A stretch of DNA of 64,000 nucleotides from an uncultured Clostridia bacterium (GTDB lineage Bacteria; Bacillota; Clostridia; Oscillospirales; Acutalibacteraceae): assembly GCA_944384825.1 (NCBI GenBank), contig CALWUT010000018.1, positions 186,001 to 250,000 on the forward strand, given 5' to 3'. Position 1 is the stretch's first letter. Every line of letters starts with the position of its first letter. Both the position numbers and the translations under genes were made by a program. Of the stretch, positions 43,931 to 54,188 are shown in pieces. Below the pieces are notes generated by a model. It had not been told where the DNA came from. It saw only the letters and a list, made by a program, of their open reading frames with translations, and did not search any database.

Positions 43931-45394
43931 TTAATAAATATTTAAATTCTTAAGCTTTTTAACAGCATTTTCTATACGCCTTAAAGACTCTTCTTTTCCT
44001 AAAATTTCTAAAATTTCTATCGCTCCCCCCGGAGTTACTAACTTACCTGAAACCGCTATCCTTACCGGCCACATTACACTTGAATTCTTTATTCCTCTTT
44101 CATTAGCTACTTTAATTAAAAGATCATATAAATTATTGTAAGTCCATGATGCAAGCTCAGAAAGCTCATCAAGAATCTCAGAAAGTATATTGATGGAACT
44201 TTCAAGCGTACTTTTACTTTTCTTATTTTGAAACAAATTGACATCATATTCAGGAATAGATTCAAAAAAATCTATCATCTCCGGTATTTGATCCAAATGC
44301 GATATTCTCTGACGAAGCAGCTGAGCAATTTTTCCCATATTGAACTTCTCCTCATTTACAGCTCCTGCTATATACGAACGGGCTAACTTTATAAATTCCG
44401 AATCCGACTTCTTACGCAAATATTCGCTATTAAACCAATCAAGTTTTTTATAATCAAAAATCGAGGGCGATTTACTTATCCTACTTATAGAAAATTCCTT
44501 CTCTAGTTCTTCAAGAGTAAATAATTCACGATTACTTTCAGGACACCATCCTAAAAATACTATATAGTTAACTATCGCTTCCGGTAAGTATCCTTTACGA
44601 ACCAAATCTTCAAAGCTTACCGCTCCATGACGCTTTGAAAGCTTAGAAGTACTTCCGTCTTCATTTTTGCCCATAATAAGCGGTAAATGAATATAATTAG
44701 GTATTTTCCACCCAAAAGCTTCATAGAGAAGATTATATTTAGGAGTCGAAGATAAATACTCACATCCTCTTACTACGTGTGTAATCTTCATTTCATAGTC
44801 ATCTATAACGTTAGCAAAGTTATAAGTCGGATATCCATCACTTTTAATTAATATTTGATCTTCCAGTTCTTTGTTGTCAACTTCCACTTTTCCAAATACT
44901 AAATCCTCAAATGACGTCTTCCCTTCAAGTGGCATTTTTTGACGTATTACATATTTCTTACTTTCACCTAAAAGTCTATTTACTTCCTCTGACGGAATAT
45001 CTCTACATCTATCTTTATGTCCAGATAAAGGTGTGGACTCTGAACCTTCATCTTCACTTTTTTCGCAAAAACAATAGTATGCTTTTCCTCTTTTTACAAG
45101 CTCCTTGGCATAATCTAAATATCTGCCTTTGCGTTCACTTTGCCGGTAAGGGCCATATTCTCCCCCGATATTAGGTCCCTCATCCGCTCTAATTCCAACA
45201 GCGTCCAAAGTATCATATATTACTTTTTCTGCATCTTTAACCAATCTATTCCTATCAGTATCTTCAATTCTAAGTATAAACTCTCCGCCTTGAGACTTAG
45301 CAATTAAATATTCATAAAGAGCAGTTCTAAGATTCCCTATATGCATATATCCTGTAGGACTTGGTGCAAATCTTATTCTTACTTTAGATTTCAT
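43931..45394 (-). CDS. gltX: Glutamate-tRNA ligase
   Basis: A 487-residue bacterial GluRS with FAPSPTGYMHIGNLRTALYE (HIGH motif) and SKLSKRHG (KMSKS motif), plus the helical C-terminal anticodon-binding half. It charges tRNA-Glu and, in a canonical cell with GlnRS, only that tRNA. The start overlaps the end of the carboxypeptidase gene by four bases, so the three genes vanY-like, gltX and glnS form a unit. Confidence 0.96.
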   Translation of the reverse strand: MKSKVRIRFAPSPTGYMHIGNLRTALYEYLIAKSQGGEFILRIEDTDRNRLVKDAEKVIYDTLDAVGIRADEGPNIGGEYGPYRQSERKGRYLDYAKELVKRGKAYYCFCEKSEDEGSESTPLSGHKDRCRDIPSEEVNRLLGESKKYVIRQKMPLEGKTSFEDLVFGKVEVDNKELEDQILIKSDGYPTYNFANVIDDYEMKITHVVRGCEYLSSTPKYNLLYEAFGWKIPNYIHLPLIMGKNEDGSTSKLSKRHGAVSFEDLVRKGYLPEAIVNYIVFLGWCPESNRELFTLEELEKEFSISRISKSPSIFDYKKLDWFNSEYLRKKSDSEFIKLARSYIAGAVNEEKFNMGKIAQLLRQRISHLDQIPEMIDFFESIPEYDVNLFQNKKSKSTLESSINILSEILDELSELASWTYNNLYDLLIKVANERGIKNSSVMWPVRIAVSGKLVTPGGAIEILEILGKEESLRRIENAVKKLKNLNIY

Positions 45395-46350
45395 GAATTT
45401 TCCTCCCGAATATTATTTATCAAATTTTCCTTTATATAGTCCTCAAGACAGAGTCCGCTCTCCCGTACAAGGGGAGCTGCTTCTTTTCCTACATACCGAA
45501 AATGCCACGGTTCGTAAATCACTCCCGTATGACTTTGCCACTTCTTTTGATACCTTTCTATAAAGCCGTATTTATGAGCATTATTAATTAGCCATTTATA
45601 TTCTTTAGTAGTATAAAAATTATCTTCTACACCATTAAAATCTATAGCAAGCCCTGTATTATGTTCGCTGGTATGAGGCCTAGCTACTATACGTGCAGCA
45701 CGCTTTTCCGCTTCTTCGTTACTTATCACTTCTTTTGATTTTTCTCTTTCTATTTGTCTTTTAAAAAGACGAGTTTGCAAATCTATACTTCGATAGCCAG
45801 AGGAAATCCATAAAATAATTCCTTCTTTCTTTGCGTCGCATATCATTTGCTCCAAATCACCCGCAAGTAACGCTCCTACTTCCTTTCCCCTGCAAACTTT
45901 TATCTTAATATTAATATCTTCGGGCAACCGATTTCCGGCATTTACGACCATAAGTTCCGGATTGCAAGAACTATTCCAATTCTTAAAATCATAAAATCCA
46001 CTTTCAGTTCCACTATCTACTATACCTTCAGAATCGGAAATAATTTTTTCTTTGTCGGATTCTCTTTCAAGTTCCTTTTTATTTAATTCTGACAGCCCGG
46101 ATGTATCATCACTTTCATCAGTAGGTTTTGAATTAACCAGACTTAACCGTTCATTATTGCTTCCTAAGCTTTTTTCTTCAATATTATCAATAGTAATGTA
46201 AAAAGCAGCTAGCCCTACTATAAACAAACATACTATCCCTGAAATTGCCAACCACCATTTAATTCCTTTTTTTAAAATTTTTTTAGAAAGGTGATATAGT
46301 TCAAGTTTTTTTCTGTCTTTTGAATTGAGTCTTCTATAATTATTACTCAT
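45391..46350 (-). CDS. D-alanyl-D-alanine carboxypeptidase, VanY/M15B family
   Basis: A 319-residue protein: a basic cytoplasmic start, one membrane segment (about 33-55), an acidic linker, then a zinc peptidase domain. Metal and catalytic motifs are TSEHNTGLAIDFN (SxHxxGxAxD) and EPWHFRYVG, with ISSGYRSIDLQTRLF before them. It trims the terminal D-Ala of peptidoglycan stem peptides outside the cell. No resistance genes (vanH, vanA, vanX) are nearby, so it is a wall-remodelling enzyme rather than part of a van cluster. Upstream, the 205-base gap to the phosphoesterase shows no clear terminator or promoter. Confidence 0.9.
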   Translation of the reverse strand: MSNNYRRLNSKDRKKLELYHLSKKILKKGIKWWLAISGIVCLFIVGLAAFYITIDNIEEKSLGSNNERLSLVNSKPTDESDDTSGLSELNKKELERESDKEKIISDSEGIVDSGTESGFYDFKNWNSSCNPELMVVNAGNRLPEDINIKIKVCRGKEVGALLAGDLEQMICDAKKEGIILWISSGYRSIDLQTRLFKRQIEREKSKEVISNEEAEKRAARIVARPHTSEHNTGLAIDFNGVEDNFYTTKEYKWLINNAHKYGFIERYQKKWQSHTGVIYEPWHFRYVGKEAAPLVRESGLCLEDYIKENLINNIREENS

Positions 46351-46555
46351 AATTACTCAGGCAAAACCAATACGTAACTGATTAGCTTTCCTTTTCTCTC
46401 CTAACAATAATTTCTTTAAAATTTCATTATTTCTACGTCATTTTCTTCTTAACATTATCATCTTGCACACTCCTTCATTATCTTCACCGCAGATTAAGAT
46501 ATTTAAACTTAAAACTTGCCTAAATTTTAACTATACAACTTTATAAATATATGTA

Positions 46556-49500
46556 TCAATTATATACAATCTTTCCTCTTATATCAACTAAAGAAGAATA
46601 CTTTCTCTCATTTATTTTGCAAAATTCTGAATTATGCATAATAATCGAAATTCCTTCTCTCGATTTTATTATTCCCCCATTCAATTTCAATTTTCCCCAT
46701 GATTCTATAGCTAAAGGAAACTGTAGCTTATCTTCTTCCCCTACAGTACCACTATTCACAACTATATTCGAACATTCAAGTCCTCTGATATTCCGTACAA
46801 ATCCTCCATTTACTATTAACTTTCCATTTATTAAAAAAGCCGGGTTGCTTCCCAAGGAAAGATATTTTCCTGAGTTTATTACTATTTTAGAATTAGAATT
46901 ATAAGACCTAAGGAATCCCTTGTTGACAAAGTTGGTGCTCGAACTGTTTAAGTAAACCGCGCAGTTCTCACCCTTCACACTTATTCCGTGCCCTCCTTTT
47001 CCAACTCCAAACCCTGAATTTAAAGAAACATTATCATTTATAATCAAAAAAGAATTATTTTCCATTTCAATATTATTGCGTGCAAAATATAACGAGGTAA
47101 TTTTACGAGTATTATCAATGCAAATGCTGTCAGCAAGTATTAACATCGCTTTATCTCTTAAAACCAAAGTTACATGCGAAAGCTTTGCACTCCCTCTTAT
47201 ACAGATAGGCCTGTCGATTATAACTTGTCCAAAGCCTGAAAAACTATTTTCAAACTTTATCTCATCGCAATCTGCAATTATTGTTCCTATGTCCGGATCG
47301 TTTAAAGCTTCAAAAAATTCATGTTTCGTACTTACTCTGCGCAGATTACTTTTAATTATCTTCAAATACCTTTTGTTCATCTTAATTGCAGTGAATAGTT
47401 TTTCACAATTACTTACTTTTACTTTTTCACTATACTCTAGATTTTTATAATAAAAATATATTTTATTCAAAGTTTCACTTTGGTCTGCCCAAGGTAAGTC
47501 AGGAATGCTCCGGATAAGTTTTATTACAATGCCACTATCTATTTCCTTAATCCCTTTTGCTTTTTTCTCTATACAAAATGAATCTATGCGTTTAAAATCT
47601 TTTTTTACAGTATTAAAAAGATACGCGTCAAAATAAAGACGTGATCCCTTTACTTTAACCTTTGAATAAACAGGAAATTTTAACTCCATAGAACGCTCTG
47701 CCGAAAACCATATCGGTGACTTTGCTTTATAATTTTTAACTCCTGAAGTTCCCGGAACTATAAACATCGTACCATAAGGATTTAAAAATACTTTATACCC
47801 CAAACCTCTTTTATCTATATAAATTTTTTCTGATCCTGCTTTCTGATCATACGCTAATTCAGAAGTCCTTACATATACATGATCATGACCACCAAATACA
47901 ACGTCTGCTTTACCATGGTAAGCTAGATCCATTATTTGGTTTCCAATTTTCTTTACGTCACTATCCTTGTGATGAGGGCCATTGGAATACGGAGCTTTAT
48001 GTGTAAATATTATTTTCCACTTGGCTGTAGATTTTTTAAGAGTCTCAAGTGCCCATTTATACTGATTATTATCAAGCGAAGACTCTGAATCCTTAGAATT
48101 AGTGTTAAGTACTATAAAAACAGCATTACTTATTTCAAAAGAATAATAGACTCCCTTTGAAGTGTCTTGATAAGGAAAATTTTTTATATTGAAATGACTT
48201 AATACGGAATTCTCTACTCCCGCCTCTTTAGCAACTCCATTACTCCTCGCTTCATGATTTCCTCCCAGTGCAGCACAAACATGCTCCTTCCATACTCTCG
48301 ACTCAAGTACCCAGCGCCAGTAATCTTCGTTATTTCCGTCATCCACGAAATCACCCAAATGAACCATAAAATCTGGACGCTGCCCCTTAAAAGCACACTC
48401 TAATAACTGTGAAAAAATATTATAATCTTGCTTAACCATACCCTGAGAGTCTGCAAAAATCATAAAGCTAAATTCATCTTTTATTTCTTTTATCTCTAAC
48501 TTATAAACTTCGCTTTCATTATTTTCTCCGGAATGTATCTTATAATAAAAAGTACCCGAATTTAAATCTCTTAAACATACTGAATGTTTGCAAAGCTCTA
48601 CGGCGCTATATCCGGCGGCAAGCCCTAAATTAACTATAGGTACAGTCCTAGCTACTACCTCGCAAACCGATTTAACTTTCACACTTCCTTTAAAATCTGG
48701 ATTATAAGAATATTCTATAAAGCATTCTTTATATGATTTACCTGTATACCACCTAAACGAACGCGTAAATGGAAAGTTATCTCCCGGTGAAACAGTAATA
48801 TTAAAAGGATATGAAAAATCATAACTGTTTTCTAACTCATCTCGCTCGTAAAACTTTTTATTTACTGAACTTAAAAACGTGCTTACTAAATCTACAATTA
48901 TCTCTCCTGCTCCACGAATAAAGCTTGGACTTACATAACTTTTCGAAAAGTTGAAAATCATTTCTCTTACGTCAATATTCATCATCTTTAGAAGACTTGA
49001 AATCTGACCTTTATTAGTTTTCTTATTTAAAAACATCCTGATTAAAGGCGAATCAAAAGTAACTTTAAAATTGAAAAATACGTTTTCACTCACTTGCGCA
49101 ATAACGTTCGAAATATAATCAACTAGAAATTCTATCCAAAACTTTACAAATTCTCCCTTACGTATATTCTCCATAGCGTGTCTTATCCAGGCAGGCATTT
49201 CCTTACTGCTACTGTAATAATTAAGAAGCGTCAACATAGCAAGGTCATATAAAGTTTTCTCTTCCGAAGTTTTCGGTTTATATATTCCGGCACGTGATAA
49301 GTTAAAAATTATTTCATCTATACGACTTATAATATACTCATCATTTTGAATATACTTCATTTCTATCTGCTCTAATATACCATTAAATGATTTTAAAATT
49401 TGTAAATCAGTAATGGTTATCTTTTTTATGAAAAGTCTTAAAACGCCTACAGGTTCAATTTGTATTCCATCGTATCTATACTGAATATTTATTCTCCCCA

Positions 49501-49720
49501 AATAGTTTTTGCCAAGCTCTATTCCACGAAACTTAGAAATCTGAGTCTTTATTTTATTAAGAACAAATTCGTCCGGATCTAATCCCGGAATTAAATCCGA
49601 AATTGTCTCTTTTAAGCCCCTAAGCTTTAACTTTTCCAAAAAAGGTCTAAGCGAAACTATAACTATTTCACTTAGCTTTCCTCCTTTGTATTTTTCATCA
49701 ATTTTTTCTTCTCGAATCAT
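46556..49720 (-). CDS. Large metallophosphoesterase with N-terminal helical region and C-terminal beta-helix
   Basis: A 1054-residue protein. Residues 1-300 are mostly helical and unassigned. About 305-425 resemble the fibronectin-like N-domain of purple acid phosphatases. About 425-700 are a calcineurin-type phosphoesterase with VHLGDFVDDG, LGGNHEA, FTHKAPYS and GGHDHVYVR, all metal ligands present. The final 250 residues are short repeated beta strands (for example VNSGKYLSLGSNPAFLINGK) as in a right-handed beta-helix. No signal peptide is visible, which is odd for a protein built like a surface enzyme. It overlaps the nfo gene by four bases. Confidence 0.78.
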   Translation of the reverse strand: MIREEKIDEKYKGGKLSEIVIVSLRPFLEKLKLRGLKETISDLIPGLDPDEFVLNKIKTQISKFRGIELGKNYLGRINIQYRYDGIQIEPVGVLRLFIKKITITDLQILKSFNGILEQIEMKYIQNDEYIISRIDEIIFNLSRAGIYKPKTSEEKTLYDLAMLTLLNYYSSSKEMPAWIRHAMENIRKGEFVKFWIEFLVDYISNVIAQVSENVFFNFKVTFDSPLIRMFLNKKTNKGQISSLLKMMNIDVREMIFNFSKSYVSPSFIRGAGEIIVDLVSTFLSSVNKKFYERDELENSYDFSYPFNITVSPGDNFPFTRSFRWYTGKSYKECFIEYSYNPDFKGSVKVKSVCEVVARTVPIVNLGLAAGYSAVELCKHSVCLRDLNSGTFYYKIHSGENNESEVYKLEIKEIKDEFSFMIFADSQGMVKQDYNIFSQLLECAFKGQRPDFMVHLGDFVDDGNNEDYWRWVLESRVWKEHVCAALGGNHEARSNGVAKEAGVENSVLSHFNIKNFPYQDTSKGVYYSFEISNAVFIVLNTNSKDSESSLDNNQYKWALETLKKSTAKWKIIFTHKAPYSNGPHHKDSDVKKIGNQIMDLAYHGKADVVFGGHDHVYVRTSELAYDQKAGSEKIYIDKRGLGYKVFLNPYGTMFIVPGTSGVKNYKAKSPIWFSAERSMELKFPVYSKVKVKGSRLYFDAYLFNTVKKDFKRIDSFCIEKKAKGIKEIDSGIVIKLIRSIPDLPWADQSETLNKIYFYYKNLEYSEKVKVSNCEKLFTAIKMNKRYLKIIKSNLRRVSTKHEFFEALNDPDIGTIIADCDEIKFENSFSGFGQVIIDRPICIRGSAKLSHVTLVLRDKAMLILADSICIDNTRKITSLYFARNNIEMENNSFLIINDNVSLNSGFGVGKGGHGISVKGENCAVYLNSSSTNFVNKGFLRSYNSNSKIVINSGKYLSLGSNPAFLINGKLIVNGGFVRNIRGLECSNIVVNSGTVGEEDKLQFPLAIESWGKLKLNGGIIKSREGISIIMHNSEFCKINERKYSSLVDIRGKIVYN

Positions 49721-50562
49721 ATTGCTTCCTTTTCAAAGTAAGATTTTATTAATCTTATTTCTTCTTTGTAACCTTCCAAACTTTCTTGAGGGGTTTCAAG
49801 TATAAACGGAATTTCCTTGAAACGCTTGTATCCCACTATCTTCAAAATAGTTTCAAGTCCAATGCTTCCTTTACCTAGCTTTTCATGTCTATCTTTTTTA
49901 CTTCCGCAGGAATTTTTGCTGTCATTTAAATGTATAACTTTAATTTTTGAAATTCCTATAGCCTTGTCAAACTCTTCGAGAACTCCCTCAAAGTTGTTAA
50001 CTATATCATATCCTGCGTCGTAAACATGACATGTATCAAAACAAATTCCAACTTTGTCCTTGAATTCAACCTTTTTTAAAATCGTTCCTAATTCTTCAAA
50101 ATTTCCTCCGACTTCACTACCTTTACCTGTCATAGTTTCTAAAAGAACTGTAGTATTTTGATCTTCTTTTACTGTACTGTTTAAAACCTGTGCTATCTGT
50201 TCAATAGCCATATCTGCTCCTTGGCCTGTATGACTTCCGGGATGAAAATTATAATAACTATCCGGAAGATAATTTACTCTCGATATATCATCGGTAAATA
50301 GTTCATAAGAATATTTACGAACATGCTCTGCCAAAGAACAAAGATTTATAGTATAAGGCGCATGCGCTACTACATACTTAAAATTTTCTCCTTTAGAGAG
50401 ATTTTTAAAACTCGCAATTTCTTCTAAATTAATTTCTTTCGCTTTCCCGCCTTTGGGATTTCTCGTAAAATACTGAAAGGCATTTCCTTTAATTTGCTCA
50501 CATTTTTTAAACATCTCCATCAGTCCACCGCTTGACGAAAGATGACATCCTATATTTATCAT
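49717..50562 (-). CDS. nfo: Endonuclease IV (AP endonuclease)
   Basis: A 281-residue TIM-barrel DNA repair enzyme of the Nfo family. Zinc-site motifs are visible: NFHPGSHTG, LLETMTGKGSEVGG, ICFDTCHVYDAGYD, VIHLNDSKNSCGSKKDRHE and a final FILETP. It cuts 5' of abasic sites. It is the first gene of a pair with the large phosphoesterase, an unusual partner. Confidence 0.96.
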   Translation of the reverse strand: MINIGCHLSSSGGLMEMFKKCEQIKGNAFQYFTRNPKGGKAKEINLEEIASFKNLSKGENFKYVVAHAPYTINLCSLAEHVRKYSYELFTDDISRVNYLPDSYYNFHPGSHTGQGADMAIEQIAQVLNSTVKEDQNTTVLLETMTGKGSEVGGNFEELGTILKKVEFKDKVGICFDTCHVYDAGYDIVNNFEGVLEEFDKAIGISKIKVIHLNDSKNSCGSKKDRHEKLGKGSIGLETILKIVGYKRFKEIPFILETPQESLEGYKEEIRLIKSYFEKEAI

Positions 50563-50622
50563 AATAACCGCAAAGTCACATACTCAGACTTTTACTCTTT
50601 CTCCTTTATATTAATTTATAAA

Positions 50623-52101
50623 TTACTCATCACGTTTGGATATCTTTTCCTTCCCATACATATATGAAACAGTATATCCTAATATAGACCAAAAAAATCC
50701 TACCATAAAAGTCATATCAAAAAGTATAGCTTTCTCAAATAAACAGTATCCACAATAAGCTACCAGTACTGAAAAAAGCTTGCAAAAAACAGTAAAATAA
50801 CCCTTGTCGACGTATAAAAATAAATGTTTACATATATCTAAAGCTACTAAAAAAGAAAAAACGCCGAAAATTAAAAATCCTACTAAACCACAAGATACTA
50901 AAATGGTTAAATATCCGTTGTGAAGATCAGGATGAATAAGTCCACCCGGAAGATACTTTTTACTGTAAAGTCCTAAATTTGCTCTTCCTATCCCAATCCA
51001 AGGATTATGCTTAAAAACTTCTATTCCTTGCTTAAAAAGCGTAATCCTACCACTACTTACCTCATAATGCTGGCGCCCTATGTGAAAATCCGTTATAGCA
51101 CTTTCATTCTTACTCGCATCTTCATTTTTTTCCTTAGATAGACCTTTTTTATCTATCAGATCTCCAAGCGTAGCTTTAGACTCAAATTTACGTTTAAACG
51201 CATCTTCTTGTTTGTAAATATCTATCATAATCGTACTTATAAGCTTCTGGCATCTATCTCTTAGTCCAAATGAAGTGGACATTGCCAGTACACAAAATCC
51301 AAATGTTACTAATATACTTCTTAATAATTTTATTCCGTATGCAGAATTATTTTTAAAAAATAAGTTGCAAAAAACTCTAATAGTACTGTAAATTATTATG
51401 AATACAAACGACGCATTTGAATCAGACAAAAATAAACACATAAAACTTACTATTACAGTTAAAAGCAATATCCATTTATTTATTTTCGCTAGCTTAAATT
51501 TACGCCTAATATAGAAATCATTTATTATGTCACATGATATAATCGCTTCAATCATAGAAAAAGCAAGAATATTTGAATTAGTGTAAACTCCTATCAGTCT
51601 ATTTCTGAAAATTCCCAAATAGTAACCTCCTATCTGTATTTCTCGCTTAAAAAGCAAAACACAAAGAGACAATGTTCCAAATACAAGTCCAAAATAAACG
51701 AAAAACTTTAATATAAAACTCATCTCTTTTTCAAGATTTTCTCTGATCCTTTCAGTATACATACCATAAAAAATAAAAAAACACACCGCGGTATAATAAG
51801 TAATCGCTAAATTAGGTATAAACCACACAGACATATGAACCACAGACGTTATTATCATAAGCATTAAAAAAGACCACAATAAATAATTGTACTTGACTTT
51901 AAATGCTAACTTCTCAATAAAAAAATTATGTACTAATATAAAAAGTCCCCATATTAGTACTATAGATTTCAAAATTAAAGAAACTATATCCAAAAAAGCT
52001 ATCATTTCAAAAGAAACTAATATTATGTAAATTACCCTAAAAAGTTCTGTATTTAATGAAATACTACTAAATTTTAACTGGTGAAATGAACTACTTTTCA
52101 C
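50623..52101 (-). CDS. O-antigen ligase/polymerase-like membrane protein (Wzy/WaaL type)
   Basis: A 492-residue protein with about eleven predicted membrane segments and one large extracellular loop. The Wzy_C-like stretch HNPWIGIGRANLGLY and LHNGYLTILVSCGLVGFLIF mark the O-antigen ligase/polymerase superfamily. In Gram-positives such proteins polymerise repeat units of exopolysaccharide or transfer glycans to proteins. It is last of three minus-strand glycan genes, after the sugar transferase and aminotransferase. Confidence 0.82.
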   Translation of the reverse strand: MKSSSFHQLKFSSISLNTELFRVIYIILVSFEMIAFLDIVSLILKSIVLIWGLFILVHNFFIEKLAFKVKYNYLLWSFLMLMIITSVVHMSVWFIPNLAITYYTAVCFFIFYGMYTERIRENLEKEMSFILKFFVYFGLVFGTLSLCVLLFKREIQIGGYYLGIFRNRLIGVYTNSNILAFSMIEAIISCDIINDFYIRRKFKLAKINKWILLLTVIVSFMCLFLSDSNASFVFIIIYSTIRVFCNLFFKNNSAYGIKLLRSILVTFGFCVLAMSTSFGLRDRCQKLISTIMIDIYKQEDAFKRKFESKATLGDLIDKKGLSKEKNEDASKNESAITDFHIGRQHYEVSSGRITLFKQGIEVFKHNPWIGIGRANLGLYSKKYLPGGLIHPDLHNGYLTILVSCGLVGFLIFGVFSFLVALDICKHLFLYVDKGYFTVFCKLFSVLVAYCGYCLFEKAILFDMTFMVGFFWSILGYTVSYMYGKEKISKRDE

Positions 52102-52134
52102 ATCTGACCTCCTTTCAGAAAAAATGGAATAAAT

Positions 52135-53331
52135 TTATACCAGAGATTTTAAAGTTTTTATTATATATTTGATTTCTTCGTCAGCCAACAGCGTATGAAG
52201 GGGCAGAGTAATTTCATTTTGGTACATATTATAAGATTGAGGAAAATTTATAATCTTAAATCCCAGTTTTTTATACGCAGTTAGTAAAGGAAGAGGCTTA
52301 TAATGAACATTAGTGGCTATACCGGCAGATGTAAGTTTTTGTATACACCTATCTCGCTGTTCTTCACTTTTACCTAACAGTCTAACCATATAAAGATGAC
52401 AACTTGATTTACTTGACGCAGTTAAATGAGAAGACTTCCAAAAAACTAAATTCCTAAGCCCATTATCATACATTGAAACAATTTCTCTTCTACGCTTTAA
52501 AACGCTTTCATATCTCTTTAGCTGCGAAAGACCTAATGAAGCTGAAATATCCGTCATATTACATTTATATGCCGGCCACATTATATCATACTCCCAAGAA
52601 CCTGCTTTTGTTTTTGCTAACGCATCTTTGCTTTGCCCATGAAGAGATAAAAGCATATAACTTTTATAAATTTCTTCGTCACTTATACTGTTTATAGTAT
52701 TCCAAACAACCGCTCCTCCTTCTCCTGTGGTAAGATTTTTGACAGCATGAAATGAAAAACATGTAAAATCCGCTGCTTTTCCGGATTTTATTCCGCTTCT
52801 TTCTGCTCCAAAAGAATGCGCTGCGTCCGCAATAACTGCAATTCTGCCTATAGCGTTTTGGATTTTTCCGTTTGGTACGAATAATGATTGTCTTTTATTT
52901 ATCACATTTAAAATCTTATCATAATTGCACATAATTCCACCTATATCAACAGGAATTATCGCTTTTGTACGCTCTGTTACAGCGTCGCTTAGCTTCTCGT
53001 AGTCCATCTCAAAAGATCCCGGAGAAACATCAACCAGTACAGGCGTAGCTCCTACATGACAAATTACACTACAAGATGCCGTATAAGTATAAGCACTCGT
53101 TATAACTTCATCGCCAGGTCCGATACCTAAAAGTCTAAGAGTAAGTTCTAAGCAAGCAGTTGCAGAATTAAGCGCCACCGCTTTATTTACACCACAAAAA
53201 TTCGCAATCTCCTGCTCAAAAAGTTTAGTTTTAGATCCGGTAGTTATCCAACCCGAACGCAGTACTTCTTCAACTGCTTTAATATCTTCTTCTCTAATGT
53301 CCGGCGGTGAGAATTTTATATCGTAATTCAC
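52135..53331 (-). CDS. DegT/DnrJ/EryC1-family nucleotide-sugar aminotransferase
   Basis: A 398-residue PLP enzyme of the sugar aminotransferase group. It has WITTGSKTKLFEQEIA, the VALNSATACLELTLRLLG phosphate-binding region, and the PLP lysine in FSFHAVKNLTTGEGG. It converts a 4-keto sugar such as that made by the dehydratase at 3986-5857 into a 4-amino sugar, as PglE does for bacillosamine. It lies 12 bases from the initiating transferase gene. Confidence 0.9.
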   Translation of the reverse strand: MNYDIKFSPPDIREEDIKAVEEVLRSGWITTGSKTKLFEQEIANFCGVNKAVALNSATACLELTLRLLGIGPGDEVITSAYTYTASCSVICHVGATPVLVDVSPGSFEMDYEKLSDAVTERTKAIIPVDIGGIMCNYDKILNVINKRQSLFVPNGKIQNAIGRIAVIADAAHSFGAERSGIKSGKAADFTCFSFHAVKNLTTGEGGAVVWNTINSISDEEIYKSYMLLSLHGQSKDALAKTKAGSWEYDIMWPAYKCNMTDISASLGLSQLKRYESVLKRRREIVSMYDNGLRNLVFWKSSHLTASSKSSCHLYMVRLLGKSEEQRDRCIQKLTSAGIATNVHYKPLPLLTAYKKLGFKIINFPQSYNMYQNEITLPLHTLLADEEIKYIIKTLKSLV

Positions 53332-53343
53332 TTTAACAACTCC

Positions 53344-54120
53344 TCATCTTTTTATAACTGCTAATACTGTTTTAATAATAATTTTTATATCATACCAAAA
53401 TCCAATTTTTTTTATATACTCTAAATTATAATTCATCTTTTCAGGTAAAATGTCCTTTAAATAAGTTTCATCAGGATCTTCGGATCCTTCCAAAAGTTTA
53501 GACTCATCTTTATAAAAAATACTCGCAAAAGAAGTAACTCCTGCCGATAAAAGTAAAGTAGCATACATTTCCGGAGTATATTGCTCCACATATCTTGGAA
53601 GTTCCGGACGAGTTCCTACAAATGAAAGTTCTCCTTTAAAAATGTTAAAAAGCTGGGGAAATTCATCAAGTCTTAACTTTCTGATCCATCTTCCGCATCT
53701 TGTAATTCTTGGATCCCCTTTAACTGTAACTCCCGAACCTATACTTTCAGCGTTTTCTACCATAGTCCTGAATTTTAAAATATTAAATATTTTTCCGTCC
53801 TTAGTAACCCTTTTTTGCCTGAAAATCGCTTTCCCGGGAGAATCAAACTTAATAATTATGAAAATTAAAAATAACAGCGGCGAAAAAAACACTATTAAAA
53901 TACTTGACAGAAAAATATCAAATATCCTCTTTAGTATCAAAGAAAAATTTTTTCTTTCTAAAATAGAATAGTATTTTCTTACCTCTTCATTTTTCATGGC
54001 ATTTGGTAGTTCATTCCATGGTGTCAGAATAATTGACCACATCCTAAGTTTATTTAATTCTTTATTTAACACTCTGTCACATACGTTTGAAATTATAACT
54101 ATTTTTTTTATTATTTTCAA
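53344..54120 (-). CDS. Undecaprenyl-phosphate sugar-1-phosphate transferase
   Basis: A 258-residue bacterial sugar transferase (PglC/WcaJ group) that starts a glycan on the lipid carrier. It has one N-terminal hydrophobic hairpin (FLSSILIVFFSPLLFLIFI), then KFRTMVENAE, the DPRITRCGRWIRKLRLDEFP motif and SFVGTRPELPRYVEQY. The N-terminal 25 residues before MWSIILTPWNELP are unlike the family, and the TTG at 54120 has a poor ribosome site, so the true start may be at 54042 or 54000. First gene of the glycan operon. Confidence 0.88.
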   Translation of the reverse strand: MKIIKKIVIISNVCDRVLNKELNKLRMWSIILTPWNELPNAMKNEEVRKYYSILERKNFSLILKRIFDIFLSSILIVFFSPLLFLIFIIIKFDSPGKAIFRQKRVTKDGKIFNILKFRTMVENAESIGSGVTVKGDPRITRCGRWIRKLRLDEFPQLFNIFKGELSFVGTRPELPRYVEQYTPEMYATLLLSAGVTSFASIFYKDESKLLEGSEDPDETYLKDILPEKMNYNLEYIKKIGFWYDIKIIIKTVLAVIKR

Positions 54121-54188
54121 CTCTACTGAATACTCAAAGCAAATTATGACAATAATAATACCAAATAAATCAAAAGGTGGTTTTATAA

